From: Alkaliflexus imshenetskii DSM 15055
Lineage (GTDB): Bacteria > Bacteroidota > Bacteroidia > Bacteroidales > Marinilabiliaceae
Assembly: GCF_000517065.1 (NCBI RefSeq)
Contig: NZ_KI912105.1
Location: 1,124,324 to 1,188,323, forward strand
Length of the DNA: 64,000 nt
Direction of reading: 5' to 3'
Shown here: positions 17,914 to 27,355 of the stretch, one piece after another
How positions within the stretch are numbered: the first letter of the stretch is position 1
Layout: each line of letters begins with the position of its first letter
The notes under the pieces: model-generated
Database searches by the model: none
Seen by the model: the letters and a program-made list of their open reading frames with translations, nothing else
Told to the model about the DNA's origin: nothing
Translations under genes and position numbers: made by a program

Positions 17914-20442
17914 ATGAGCCGTTACTTTTTCCTTTTCAGCGCCATTGCTCTGACCCTATTGACTGGCTGTTCCAAACAGCAGTTGCTCACCGAAACCAGA
18001 GAATTACACAGCAACTGGGAATTCAGGCAGGCCGACAAAACAGTCTGGTTGCCAGCATCCGTTCCGGGATGTGTACATACCGACCTGATGGCTGCCGGCC
18101 TCATCGATGACCCATTCTTCAGATCGAACGAAGACTCAGTGCAATGGATTGGTGAAAAGGACTGGGTGTATCGCTCATCGTTCAATATTTCCCGGGCCGA
18201 TTTAGCCACGCCGCGCATCGACCTGGTTTTCGAAGGGCTTGACACGCACGCCAAAGTGAAACTCAACGGGCAGGCGATTTTGGCTGCCGACAATATGTTT
18301 CGTACCTGGACGACAGAGGTAAAAGAACTTCTGACAGAGGGTGAAAACAGTCTGGAAATTCATTTCCGCTCGCCACAGCAATACAACGAAGAGAAAGCGG
18401 CCGAACTATCCTACGTTCTGCCAGAAGATGAACGGGTGCACTCGCGCAAAGCCCAATACCAGTTTGGTTGGGACTGGGGGCCTAAACTCGTCACCTCGGG
18501 CATTTGGCGTCCGGTTTACCTGCAACTGCACAAAGGGCCGCACATGCGCGATCTGTTTGTGCGTGCTCAGGAAATAACCAACGCAAAAGCAACCTATCTG
18601 GCCAGTCTGGAAGTTGATGCTATTGAATCCGGCAAAGCGATTGTAACCATAAGCAGTCCCACAAACAAGTTCAAAAAAGAGACCAAAACGATACACCTCA
18701 ACAAAGGCAACAATGAGGTCGCGTTGCAATTCGCAATCAACAATCCGGAACTGTGGTGGCCCAACGGAATGGGAAATCAGCCGCTTTACGATGTGGATAT
18801 CACCCTGAAATCAAACCAGGGCACACAGACCATACGCAAGCGCATTGGCGTGCGTACAATTGAACTGGTGCAAACCCCTGACCAATATGGCAGTTCGTTT
18901 GAGTTTCATGTGAACGGCATACCATTTTTTGCCAAAGGAGCCAATTTTATTCCGTTGGAGAGTTTCCCATCACGCCTCACATACAAGGATTACGAAGATG
19001 CCATTGTGGATGCTGTAAAGGCCAACTACAACATGCTTCGCATCTGGGGTGGCGGCATTTATGAAGATGATGCGTTTTACGATTTGTGTGATGAACATGG
19101 TATCTTGGTCTGGCAGGACTTCATGTTTGCCTGTGCCATGTATCCCGGCGACGAACCCTTTCTCAACAATGTTAGAGAAGAGGTTATGCAGGTAGTGAAA
19201 AAACTACGGAACCACACCTCTATCGCACTCTGGTGTGGAAACAACGAAATTCAAAACGGCTGGTTCGATTGGGGCTGGCAAAACAAGTTTGGCTATTCTG
19301 CGCAGGACAGCCTCGAAGTGTGGGGACACTACGAAAAAGTATTTCATGAAATCATTCCCCAGATACTTGAAAAAGAAGACCCCACACGCCAATACTGGCC
19401 ATCCTCTCCATCATACGGATGGGGTCACAAGGAAGCAACAACCATGGGCGACAACCATTACTGGGGTGTTTGGTGGGGCAAGGAACCATTTGAAATGTAC
19501 CGGAAAAGAGTGAGTCGCTTCATGAGTGAGTTCGGCTTTCAATCGTTTCCTGACTGGAGCACCATCAAGACTTTCACCCTTCCCGAAGACCGTCACTTGT
19601 GGTCATCGGTAATGCGCACGCACCAAAAACACCCCATTGGCAACGAAACCATCGATGAATACATGAAACGCTGGTATCCGGAACCAAAGGATTTTGAATC
19701 ATACGTGTATGTGAGTCAGATTTTACAAGCTGAAGGCATGATGATTGGCATTGCAGCGCACCGTCAGGCCATGCCGTACAGCATGGGAACGCTTTATTGG
19801 CAGTTTAACGACTGCTGGCCCGTAGCATCGTGGTCGAGCCGCGACTATTACGGAAACTGGAAAGCCATGCACTACTACGTGCGCAAAGCCTTCGACAACC
19901 TCTTCCTCTCGCCGTTGGAAGAGAATGGCCAGCTCTCACTATTCCTGATTTCAGACCTTACAGAATCATCGGCCGCAGAGATGAAAATATCGCTCTTCGA
20001 TTTTGAAGGAAACAGACTAAAAGAGATTGTTAAGCCCATTGAAATTAAAACCAACAGCCACCTTGTTTTTGAGAGTCCGGTGAAGGAACTTCTTGCCGGA
20101 GCTTCTGCAAAATCTTCGGTAATGAAGGCTGAACTAATGCAGAATGGCTCTCTGCTGGCCGATTGTCACCACTTTTTCGACCTCCCCAAAAATCTGGCGC
20201 TTAAGCCTGTTGTTGTGGAAGCAAAAACAGAAAAATCGGCCAAAGGTTATGAAGTTACCGTTTCGGCAGACTATCTGGCCAGGCACGTGTTACTTTCTGT
20301 GGATGGTGTTTCAGGATGGTGGAGCAACAACTATTTTGACCTGATTCCCGGAGAATCACAAACAGTGACATTTGAAACCAATGAGTCTATAGCCGATTTC
20401 GAAAAGCGACTCAGAATTGTTTCACTGGCAGATGCTTTTTAA
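17914..20442 (+). CDS. GH2 beta-mannosidase lipoprotein
   Basis: The 842-residue protein has an SPII signal (LTGCS, Cys19), a GH2 jelly-roll sugar-binding domain (about 30-210), an Ig-like domain (about 215-320) and a TIM barrel. The acid/base glutamate lies in ALWCGNNEIQNGW and the nucleophile glutamate in RFMSEFGFQSFPDW; both are as expected for GH2 beta-mannosidases. The enzyme removes the core beta-1,4-mannose from Man-GlcNAc2 once the alpha-mannoses are gone. It follows the second GH92 gene by 37 nt in the same direction, so an operon is likely. Confidence 0.93.
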   Translation: MSRYFFLFSAIALTLLTGCSKQQLLTETRELHSNWEFRQADKTVWLPASVPGCVHTDLMAAGLIDDPFFRSNEDSVQWIGEKDWVYRSSFNISRADLATPRIDLVFEGLDTHAKVKLNGQAILAADNMFRTWTTEVKELLTEGENSLEIHFRSPQQYNEEKAAELSYVLPEDERVHSRKAQYQFGWDWGPKLVTSGIWRPVYLQLHKGPHMRDLFVRAQEITNAKATYLASLEVDAIESGKAIVTISSPTNKFKKETKTIHLNKGNNEVALQFAINNPELWWPNGMGNQPLYDVDITLKSNQGTQTIRKRIGVRTIELVQTPDQYGSSFEFHVNGIPFFAKGANFIPLESFPSRLTYKDYEDAIVDAVKANYNMLRIWGGGIYEDDAFYDLCDEHGILVWQDFMFACAMYPGDEPFLNNVREEVMQVVKKLRNHTSIALWCGNNEIQNGWFDWGWQNKFGYSAQDSLEVWGHYEKVFHEIIPQILEKEDPTRQYWPSSPSYGWGHKEATTMGDNHYWGVWWGKEPFEMYRKRVSRFMSEFGFQSFPDWSTIKTFTLPEDRHLWSSVMRTHQKHPIGNETIDEYMKRWYPEPKDFESYVYVSQILQAEGMMIGIAAHRQAMPYSMGTLYWQFNDCWPVASWSSRDYYGNWKAMHYYVRKAFDNLFLSPLEENGQLSLFLISDLTESSAAEMKISLFDFEGNRLKEIVKPIEIKTNSHLVFESPVKELLAGASAKSSVMKAELMQNGSLLADCHHFFDLPKNLALKPVVVEAKTEKSAKGYEVTVSADYLARHVLLSVDGVSGWWSNNYFDLIPGESQTVTFETNESIADFEKRLRIVSLADAF

Positions 20443-20460
20443 TGAGAACAAACAGAGCAT

Positions 20461-20552
20461 GTGAGAATTTGGATGTGAGTCACCACACCTCTAATCATCT
20501 AACATCTGATTATCTAACATCTAACCATCTCACATCTAATTATCTTACATCT
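20461..20552. repeat. TTAGAT/ATCTAA element E2
   Basis: The element is mostly a right arm (20489-20552) of ATCTAA/CATCTAAC-type units repeated about eight times with changes, preceded by a short left part at 20461-20480 (GATGTGAG, matched by CTCACATC at 20528-20535). It fills the gap between the beta-mannosidase and the third GH92 gene. Confidence 0.6.
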
Positions 20553-20608
20553 ATTTCCCTAAACCCGTTGCCCTCATTCGTAGAAGTGAAATTTTAAAAA
20601 ACATAAAT

Positions 20609-22903
20609 ATGTATTCAGCAGCAACCACCTCCTCTTCAGCAGCCAGTTGGTTTTTAAAACCGGTATTTTTCCTGATGGGGCTGATTTTGATGAATGCGAA
20701 CCCGCTTCAGGCAAAAGAGCCTGTCGATTGGGTCGACCCGTTTATTGGCACAGCAAACTATGGCGCCACATTCCCCGGACCGGTCATGCCCTGGGGGATG
20801 GTATCTGTTGTGCCATTCAACGTAACACCGGCACAAGGCAATGAATACTCAAACACCGACAACTGGTGCTCAAATCCTTACGTGCATCCCAACAAGATAA
20901 TGACTGGTTTTTCGCATGTCAACCTGAGCGGCGTGGGCTGTCCCGACCTGGGCAGCATCATTCTAATGCCTATCACAGGCGAGTTGCAGGTGGATGTGAG
21001 CAAATATGGCTCAACCTACAGCAACGAAATTGCCAAACCGGGATACTACTCCGCTCATCTCGACCGTTACGACATCACCGCCGAAGCCACCACCACCACG
21101 CGAACAGGCATCAGCCGCTACACCTTTCCTGAAGGACAATCGCACATCCTGCTGGATTTGGGGCACGGACTCACCAACGAATCGGGCGCTTTCATGAGGA
21201 TGGTCTCCGACACCGAAATCGAGGGGTACAAACTGATGGGCACCTTTTGCTACAACCCGGACGCCGTTTTCCCGGTCTATTTTGTGGTTCAGTTCAGTAA
21301 GCCAGCCGAAAACCGCGGTTACTGGAAAGAGCAACAAAGATTACCTGGACACCGTCACAACTGGGACCCCACCAGCGGACAGTACAAAATTTACAACAGC
21401 TACTTTAAAGAGATGGCTGGCGAAAACATCGGCACCTGGTTTACGTTTAACACACAACAGGGTGAACAAATCGAAGTTAAAGTGGGGGTTTCATATGTCA
21501 GCATCGAAAATGCACGCCTGAATCTGCAAACTGAGCAACCCGGCTTTAACTTTGACCAGACTGCCAGTGCCGCGCGCAACGCATGGAACAAACAGCTTTC
21601 ACGCATCGAAGTAGAAGGCGGAACCGATGCCGACAAAACCATCTTCTACACGGCGCTCTACCACATCCTCATTCATCCCAATGTGCTGCAAGATGTGAAT
21701 GGCATGTATCCGGCCATGGAATCGCCCGACATTAAAACCGTGCAAAACCGCGACCGCTATACCGTTTTCTCGCTCTGGGACACCTATCGCAGCGTTCATC
21801 CATTCCTCTCACTGGTATATCCCAAACAACAGCTCGACATGGTGAACTCCGTGCTCGACATGTACCGCGAAGGGGGCTGGCTACCCAAGTGGGAACTCTA
21901 CAGCCGCGAAACCGATGTGATGAACGGTGACCCGGCGCTCATCGTGCTTTCCGATACTTACCTGCGCGGACTCACCGGTTTCGATATCGAAACGGCCTAC
22001 GAAGCCATGATGAAATCGGCTACCACGCCCGGTGCCTTCAACCGAATCAGGCCCGACAACGATTTTTACATGAAAAACCACTACGTGGCATTTACCGATA
22101 GTTTCGACAACTCAGTGGCTCAGGCACTCGAGTATTATGTGGCAGACTACAGTCTCTCTCAGCTGGCGAAACATCTCGACAAAAAACAAGACCATAAAAT
22201 GCTTTATCAACGGTCGCTGGGATACAAGAAATATTTCGATAAAAACTACGGATTGCTGAGGCCGGTGAGACCCGACGGTACTTTCATGCCAGGCTTTAAC
22301 CCGCTTCAGGGAGAAAATTTTGAGTCTGTACACGGGTTTCACGAAGGAAGCTCATGGCAATACTCTTTTGCCATTCCGCACGATATGCCGGGACTCATCC
22401 GCCTCATGGGTGGCGGTAAAAAATTTGTGCAGCAGCTCGAAACCTGTTTCAATGAGGGTCTTTTTGACATGGGCAACGAGCCCGATATGGGCTATCCATA
22501 CCTCTTTAACTTTGTGAAAGGCGAAGAGTGGCGAACCCAACGCACTGTGAGAGATTGCATCCGCACCTATTTTCATACCGGCCCGGCCGGTCTGCCTGGC
22601 AACGACGACACCGGAACCATGAGTGCCTGGCTGGCCTACAGCATGATGGGCTTCTATCCCATCACTCCGGGAAATCCAATTTACGCCATTACCAGCCCGG
22701 TATTTGACAAGGTGACCATTCACCTGGATAAAAACCATTATCCCAACGACCGCATTGTTATCGAAACCGTGAACAACAGCCCCGAAAACATCTACATCCG
22801 TAAAATGGAGATGGGAGGCAAATCGTTACGCAACTTCTTCATCACACACGATGAGTTGATTCAAAATGGTCATCTGAAATTCTATCTGGACAAAACCAGG
22901 TAA
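20609..22903 (+). CDS. GH92 alpha-mannosidase of a second subgroup
   Basis: The 764-residue protein has a long N-region and an SPI-type signal (cleavage likely near PLQA-KEP, about residue 36), unlike the lipoprotein signals of the other two GH92 proteins. The family hallmarks are present: DPFIGTANYGATFPGP, GFSHVNLSGVGC and GNDDTGTMSAW. However, GNEPSHH is replaced by GNEPDMGYPYLF and GNEDCGQ by GNDDTGT. These changes near the active-site loops suggest another linkage or aglycone. Flanking repeat elements E2 and E3 lie on either side. It is secreted or periplasmic and presumably takes part in the same mannose trimming. Confidence 0.94.
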   Translation: MYSAATTSSSAASWFLKPVFFLMGLILMNANPLQAKEPVDWVDPFIGTANYGATFPGPVMPWGMVSVVPFNVTPAQGNEYSNTDNWCSNPYVHPNKIMTGFSHVNLSGVGCPDLGSIILMPITGELQVDVSKYGSTYSNEIAKPGYYSAHLDRYDITAEATTTTRTGISRYTFPEGQSHILLDLGHGLTNESGAFMRMVSDTEIEGYKLMGTFCYNPDAVFPVYFVVQFSKPAENRGYWKEQQRLPGHRHNWDPTSGQYKIYNSYFKEMAGENIGTWFTFNTQQGEQIEVKVGVSYVSIENARLNLQTEQPGFNFDQTASAARNAWNKQLSRIEVEGGTDADKTIFYTALYHILIHPNVLQDVNGMYPAMESPDIKTVQNRDRYTVFSLWDTYRSVHPFLSLVYPKQQLDMVNSVLDMYREGGWLPKWELYSRETDVMNGDPALIVLSDTYLRGLTGFDIETAYEAMMKSATTPGAFNRIRPDNDFYMKNHYVAFTDSFDNSVAQALEYYVADYSLSQLAKHLDKKQDHKMLYQRSLGYKKYFDKNYGLLRPVRPDGTFMPGFNPLQGENFESVHGFHEGSSWQYSFAIPHDMPGLIRLMGGGKKFVQQLETCFNEGLFDMGNEPDMGYPYLFNFVKGEEWRTQRTVRDCIRTYFHTGPAGLPGNDDTGTMSAWLAYSMMGFYPITPGNPIYAITSPVFDKVTIHLDKNHYPNDRIVIETVNNSPENIYIRKMEMGGKSLRNFFITHDELIQNGHLKFYLDKTR

Positions 22904-23060
22904 GATGATAGATAATTAGATATTAGAGAATTAGATACTAGAGAATTAGATGCGAAAGCCGAGTAGTTTATGGTGTCGGCACAGGATAATTTAAACATGA
23001 AGTTGCCTAAACACCTTTCTCTTTCGTCTATCAGCTAATCATCTTACATCTGTTAATCAT
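22902..23060. repeat. TTAGAT/ATCTAA inverted-repeat element E3
   Basis: The left arm (22902-22952) has five TTAGA units such as GAGAATTAGAT, the core is about 75 nt, and the right arm (23027-23060) reads TCTATCAGCTAATCATCTTAC and beyond. The element starts inside the stop codon of the third GH92 gene and ends just before the GH20 gene. Confidence 0.65.
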
Positions 23061-23092
23061 AAAACAATAAACCATCACAAATATTGAAAGTA

Positions 23093-24736
23093 ATGTCTAA
23101 AATTAATCTTCTCGTATTACTGCTTCTGGGAACTTTCCTGTGGCAGTGCCAACAACCGGAACCAGTGAATCCGGATAGCGTGGCAATTATTCCGCAACCA
23201 ACGGAAATACAAACCGGCAATGGGTATTTTACGTTATCGCCAAAAACAGCCATCGTATTCAATAGCAAGGATGAAGAGGTGGCATCGGTAGCTGCCTACT
23301 TACAGGAAGTGCTTCAACCGGCCACCGGCTTTACACTGGACACACGCAGCTCGGGACGCCGCAATGTCATCCAGCTTGTCATCGACAAATCGATAGTGGG
23401 CAATCTGGGTGTTTACAAACTGCAATCGTCACCTGCCAAGGTGGAAATTTCGGCACCCGATGCCACCGGCCTTTTCTATGGTGTGCAAACGCTTCGCCAG
23501 CTTCTGCCCGTTGAAATTGAACAACCCACCGTTCAATCGGGCATCTCATGGGATATTCCTTCGGTTACTGTGTTCGACGAACCTCGTTTTCAATATCGTG
23601 GACTGCACCTGGATGTGGCTCGCCATTTCTTCCCGGTAAGCTTCATTAAGAAATACATCGACCTGCTGGCCTTTCATAAAATGAATAAATTTCACTGGCA
23701 CCTGACCGATGATCAGGGATGGCGCATTGAAATAAAAAGCTATCCCCTATTGGGAGAAATTGCCGCCGTACGAAATGGAACGCTTATTGGGCACGGTGGT
23801 CGTCCACCATTTGAATACGACAACATACCTTACGGTGGATACTATACTCATGATGAAATTAGAGAAATCGTTAAATACGCCGAAGCCAGATATATAACTG
23901 TAATTCCTGAAATTGATTTCCCTGGTCATACTATCGGTGTATTAGCAGCTTATCCCAATTTAGGTTGTACTGGTGGCCCTTACGAAGTTGCAAAACGTTG
24001 GGGCGTATTTGATGATGTTTTGTGTGCAGGCAATGAAGAGGTTTTCACCTTTCTGGAAAATGTATTTCTTGAAGTAATGGACTTGTTTCCAAGTGAATAT
24101 ATTCATGTTGGCGGTGACGAATGTCCCAAAACCAGATGGAAGGCTTGTCCCAAATGTCAGGCTAGGATGAAAACAGAAAACCTGCATGATGAAGATGAAC
24201 TTCAAAGCTGGTTTATGCACCGAATTGAGAAATTCTTGAACAATCATGATAGAAAAATAATTGGTTGGGATGAGATAACCGAAGGCGGTCTCAGTCCCAC
24301 AGCCACTGTAATGTATTGGAGAGGATGGATGAAAGATGTGCCCTACGAAGTAGCCGAAAAAGGAAACTTTATGATTATGACTCCAAGCTCTCATCTATAT
24401 CTGGATCATTATCAGAACGACCCGGAAGAGGAGCCCATGGCAATTTGTTGCTTTAGCGATTTGGAGAATGTCTACTCTTATGAACCAATTCCGGAAGGCT
24501 TCACTCCAGAGCAGGAAAAACTTGTTCTGGGGGCGCAAGCCAACTTATGGACTGAATACATGAAAACCAGCGAACACGTTGAATACATGGCTTATCCCCG
24601 TGCCGTGGCACTTGCCGAAGTTGTCTGGACCGACAAATCGTTAAAGAATTATGACGATTTTGTTCGCAGACTCATGGTTCATCTCAAACGTCTGGATGGC
24701 ATGAATGTAAACTACTTCGATAAAGAATTCAGATAA
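23093..24736 (+). CDS. GH20 beta-N-acetylhexosaminidase lipoprotein
   Basis: The protein has about 547 residues from the ATG at 23093 (a TTG at 23084 would add three). An SPII signal ends LWQCQQ. A GH20b N-terminal domain covers about 30-150, followed by the GH20 barrel with HWHLTDDQGWRIEIK and the catalytic Asp-Glu pair in HVGGDECPKTRW. It removes terminal beta-linked GlcNAc or GalNAc, as found on N-glycan antennae and on the chitobiose core. It lies 17 nt upstream of the PNGase F-like gene. Base composition changes inside the gene: roughly 50-57% GC before about 23760, about 37-43% from 23880 to 24300 in the lines counted, then about 45%. Confidence 0.94.
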   Translation: MSKINLLVLLLLGTFLWQCQQPEPVNPDSVAIIPQPTEIQTGNGYFTLSPKTAIVFNSKDEEVASVAAYLQEVLQPATGFTLDTRSSGRRNVIQLVIDKSIVGNLGVYKLQSSPAKVEISAPDATGLFYGVQTLRQLLPVEIEQPTVQSGISWDIPSVTVFDEPRFQYRGLHLDVARHFFPVSFIKKYIDLLAFHKMNKFHWHLTDDQGWRIEIKSYPLLGEIAAVRNGTLIGHGGRPPFEYDNIPYGGYYTHDEIREIVKYAEARYITVIPEIDFPGHTIGVLAAYPNLGCTGGPYEVAKRWGVFDDVLCAGNEEVFTFLENVFLEVMDLFPSEYIHVGGDECPKTRWKACPKCQARMKTENLHDEDELQSWFMHRIEKFLNNHDRKIIGWDEITEGGLSPTATVMYWRGWMKDVPYEVAEKGNFMIMTPSSHLYLDHYQNDPEEEPMAICCFSDLENVYSYEPIPEGFTPEQEKLVLGAQANLWTEYMKTSEHVEYMAYPRAVALAEVVWTDKSLKNYDDFVRRLMVHLKRLDGMNVNYFDKEFR

Positions 24737-24752
24737 ATAAAATAATTTACAG

Positions 24753-25973
24753 ATGAAGTATTTATCGTTATTACTCATTGTATTATTGATAGGCACAGGC
24801 TGTCACCGCTCCTACAAGGAGCATGGCAGCCGCCATATCGTTATTTTCGACCAGGAACATCTCAATTTTGACCCGGAGGCGCATGGAGGCAGACCGGATT
24901 TACATACGGATGATGTCATCAGAATAATGGATGGCCGCATCCTGCTGCGTAAGCTCAACCTGCCTGCCTACCAGCGGGATGTAAAAGCAACCCTGCGCAT
25001 CACCTTTACCTCAGCGGGTGACACCTGGGACAAATCGGGCTCATGTTTTGTAATTCCGGCCAATCAGGCTCACAACATTCTGGCAATTCACAACAGCGAA
25101 GTTGAATTTCCAATTCCAAACACTGACGAAGTTGAAGATTTCAAAGGCATTGTGGCCGGTGACAACTTCTTACCAACGGTGGAACTCATGCGTTTCATGA
25201 CACCGTTTGGAGCCATCAGTGAACGAACCAAAAACCGCAAACCGGTTTACATCCCAAAATGGGAGCCGGTGGTGGTATGGGAACAGGACATCACCGACCG
25301 GCTTTCACAGCTCGAAGGAGATTTCTGGATTGGCATTTGGGCCGACACCTGGACAAAAGAGGGGTACATCTTTTCAGCCGAGCTGATTTTGGATGAAAGC
25401 CCGTTCCCATGCGCCGCAAGAACAAAAACGGAGGTCTTGCCTTTGCTCAACACCGTCTATTACATCGGTGGTCAGAGTCACGTGGACATCTTTGCCCGCA
25501 AAGACATCAATGTGAATGCCAACATCCCGGCAAACGCAAAAAACGTCAGACTCTTTTACACCACAACCGGTCACGGTGGCCATTCCGGGGGCGATGAATT
25601 TGTACCTAAAGAGAATGTCATCTATCTCAACAACGAGAAAATCTACAGTTTCATCCCCTGGCGCGACGATTGTGCCTCGTTCAGACGTTTCAACCCAAGC
25701 TCCGGCGTATGGCTGCGTCAGGACTCGGCGCTTTATCTCGACCGCACAACCCGAAGCTATCAGGTAAAAGTGATTGAGGAACGCTTGGCTTCATCTGACC
25801 TCTCAAGGTCTAACTGGTGCCCAGGCAGCGTGGTAGAACCCGAGCAGATAACACTCGACAATCTGAAACCGGGCAATCACACGTTCACCTTCAGCATTCC
25901 CGAAGCTCAGGAGGCTGATGGACATCTGCTTAACCACTGGCTGGTGGCAGCCTGGCTTGTGTGGGACAAATAA
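24753..25973 (+). CDS. Peptide-N-glycosidase F-like amidase, lipoprotein
   Basis: The 406-residue protein has an SPII signal (IGTGC, Cys17). It aligns by eye with Elizabethkingia PNGase F over both jelly-roll domains. AGDTWDKSG corresponds to CDEWDRYA (Asp93 at the place of catalytic Asp60). GGDEFVPKENVIYLNN corresponds to the AEWCFRTHTIAINN region (Glu282 at the place of Glu206). SNWCPGSVV corresponds to AGWCPGMAV. At the place of Glu118 it has Asp198 (WADTW for YTETW). PNGase F cleaves the amide bond between asparagine and the N-glycan, and its place as the last gene of a mannosidase/hexosaminidase cluster fits that role. Its activity is inferred, as one active-site acid differs. A strong terminator follows. 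Confidence 0.82.
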   Translation: MKYLSLLLIVLLIGTGCHRSYKEHGSRHIVIFDQEHLNFDPEAHGGRPDLHTDDVIRIMDGRILLRKLNLPAYQRDVKATLRITFTSAGDTWDKSGSCFVIPANQAHNILAIHNSEVEFPIPNTDEVEDFKGIVAGDNFLPTVELMRFMTPFGAISERTKNRKPVYIPKWEPVVVWEQDITDRLSQLEGDFWIGIWADTWTKEGYIFSAELILDESPFPCAARTKTEVLPLLNTVYYIGGQSHVDIFARKDINVNANIPANAKNVRLFYTTTGHGGHSGGDEFVPKENVIYLNNEKIYSFIPWRDDCASFRRFNPSSGVWLRQDSALYLDRTTRSYQVKVIEERLASSDLSRSNWCPGSVVEPEQITLDNLKPGNHTFTFSIPEAQEADGHLLNHWLVAAWLVWDK

Positions 25974-25987
25974 AAAGATTACACATC

Positions 25988-26030
25988 AATCAGATTACCG
26001 CATAGTTTTGTGTGGTAATCTGATTTTCCT
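25988..26030 (+). terminator. Rho-independent terminator of the N-glycan cluster
   Basis: A perfect 12-bp stem (25988-25999 with 26014-26025, sequence AATCAGATTACC and its complement) closes a 14-nt loop and is followed by TTCCTTATC. It lies 15 nt after the PNGase F-like stop codon. Confidence 0.75.
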
Positions 26031-26055
26031 TATCTTTTGGCATATTTTTATTTAT

Positions 26056-27204
26056 ATGCAATCGCCAAAAGAACCTGCGAAACAAATTATACTGCCTGGC
26101 TACCTAAAACTAACCACCATACTCCTGGGAGTAGTGTTGATTGTTTTTGTGATGAAAGTGGCAAAATCGTTGTTGGTACCGCTAATGGTTTCAGCCTTTT
26201 TCGCTATTTTAATAAGCCCCGTGACATCCTGGCTCGAAAAGAAAAAGTTTTCACCTTCATTAGCTGCCATCATCAGCCTCCTAGGCCTAATAATTGTACT
26301 ATCCTCCATAATCTACTTTTTCTACAACCAGATTATTGGCCTATCACGCGACCTTGAGGGACTGGAAAAACGGTTCTCAGAACTGGTTGGAAATATCAAT
26401 CATTTTATTGCCAACAACTTTGAAGGTGTCGTTCCAATCTCAATGGACAGTATTAAAGAAGTTATCTTCCAGAAACTCTATGAAAACATGGACACCCTCA
26501 CCCAGGGAGTTATTGCCACCGCCGGAACATTAACAATGCTTTTTATTCTGCCGGTTTATATCTTTCTTTTTCTCTATTTCCGAGGTTTTTTAGCTGATTT
26601 CTTCAAAAAAGTATTCACTGAATTTCATGAGAAAAAGGTGGAGAAAGTAATAACAAAAGTCAAATTTGTAGTTCAGAATTATATTAAAGGTTCAATCATT
26701 GTTATCTCCATTCTGGCCGTTCTCAACAGCATCGCATTGTATAGTCTGGGTATAAAGCATGCCTTGCTGTTTGCCGTTTTTGCTGCTTTCTTAAATGTGA
26801 TACCTTTTCTGGGACCTTTTATTGGTTCAGTATTGCCAATTACCTTTGCACTCCTCACAAAAGACTCTCTCTGGTATTCGTTTGGCGTATTTTTGGCTTT
26901 CTACGTTATTCAACTATTTGAAAGCAACCTCTTTACCCCAAAAATTGTTGGTGCTAAGGTATCTATGAACCCATTGATGACAATCATTGCTCTGTTTGTA
27001 GGGAATTTCATTTGGGGATTAGCCGGCATGATTCTTTTCATCCCGGGAATAGCCATCCTTAAAGTAATATTTGATGAAATCGAAGGGATGGAAGCCTACG
27101 GCTTTTTATTAGGGGCAATAGGTTCAAAACAGACCCGAACTACAAAACTTATCACTACAAACAATTGGTTTACCAAACTATTAAATCGTTTCAGAAAAAG
27201 TTGA
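26056..27204 (+). CDS. AI-2E family permease (TqsA/PerM-like membrane protein)
   Basis: From the ATG at 26056 (MQSPKEPAKQ) the protein has 382 residues; upstream in-frame codons overlap the previous gene and terminator and are unlikely to be translated. It has the family pattern of about eight membrane helices with a large soluble part after the first three (about 85-160), and the motifs NVIPFLGPFIGSVLP and SNLFTPKIVGAKVSMNPL. Members include the AI-2 exporter TqsA and sodium/proton antiporters, so the substrate cannot be named. It follows the cluster terminator and is probably transcribed separately. Confidence 0.88.
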   Translation: MQSPKEPAKQIILPGYLKLTTILLGVVLIVFVMKVAKSLLVPLMVSAFFAILISPVTSWLEKKKFSPSLAAIISLLGLIIVLSSIIYFFYNQIIGLSRDLEGLEKRFSELVGNINHFIANNFEGVVPISMDSIKEVIFQKLYENMDTLTQGVIATAGTLTMLFILPVYIFLFLYFRGFLADFFKKVFTEFHEKKVEKVITKVKFVVQNYIKGSIIVISILAVLNSIALYSLGIKHALLFAVFAAFLNVIPFLGPFIGSVLPITFALLTKDSLWYSFGVFLAFYVIQLFESNLFTPKIVGAKVSMNPLMTIIALFVGNFIWGLAGMILFIPGIAILKVIFDEIEGMEAYGFLLGAIGSKQTRTTKLITTNNWFTKLLNRFRKS

Positions 27205-27355
27205 ACCTTCCACCTTCTTCTTTGTTAAATCATCATAGATGGTGAAAAAACATCCTGTATCAGGTGTATAAATTTCTTGCATTTTTTATCAAGAATGAGA
27301 TGAATTATACCGCCAGGCGGGATGACAAACCGATAATTACATAAATTACATACAG

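Noticed and set aside
20461..23060. CRISPR array, suggested by short repeats at regular spacing
   Set aside because: The units are 7-10 bp, degenerate and adjacent, there are no spacers of even length, and no cas genes are present.
25918..26055. 46-codon N-terminal extension of the AI-2E permease
   Set aside because: It overlaps the end of the PNGase F-like gene and the terminator; the ATG at 26056 gives the normal family start.
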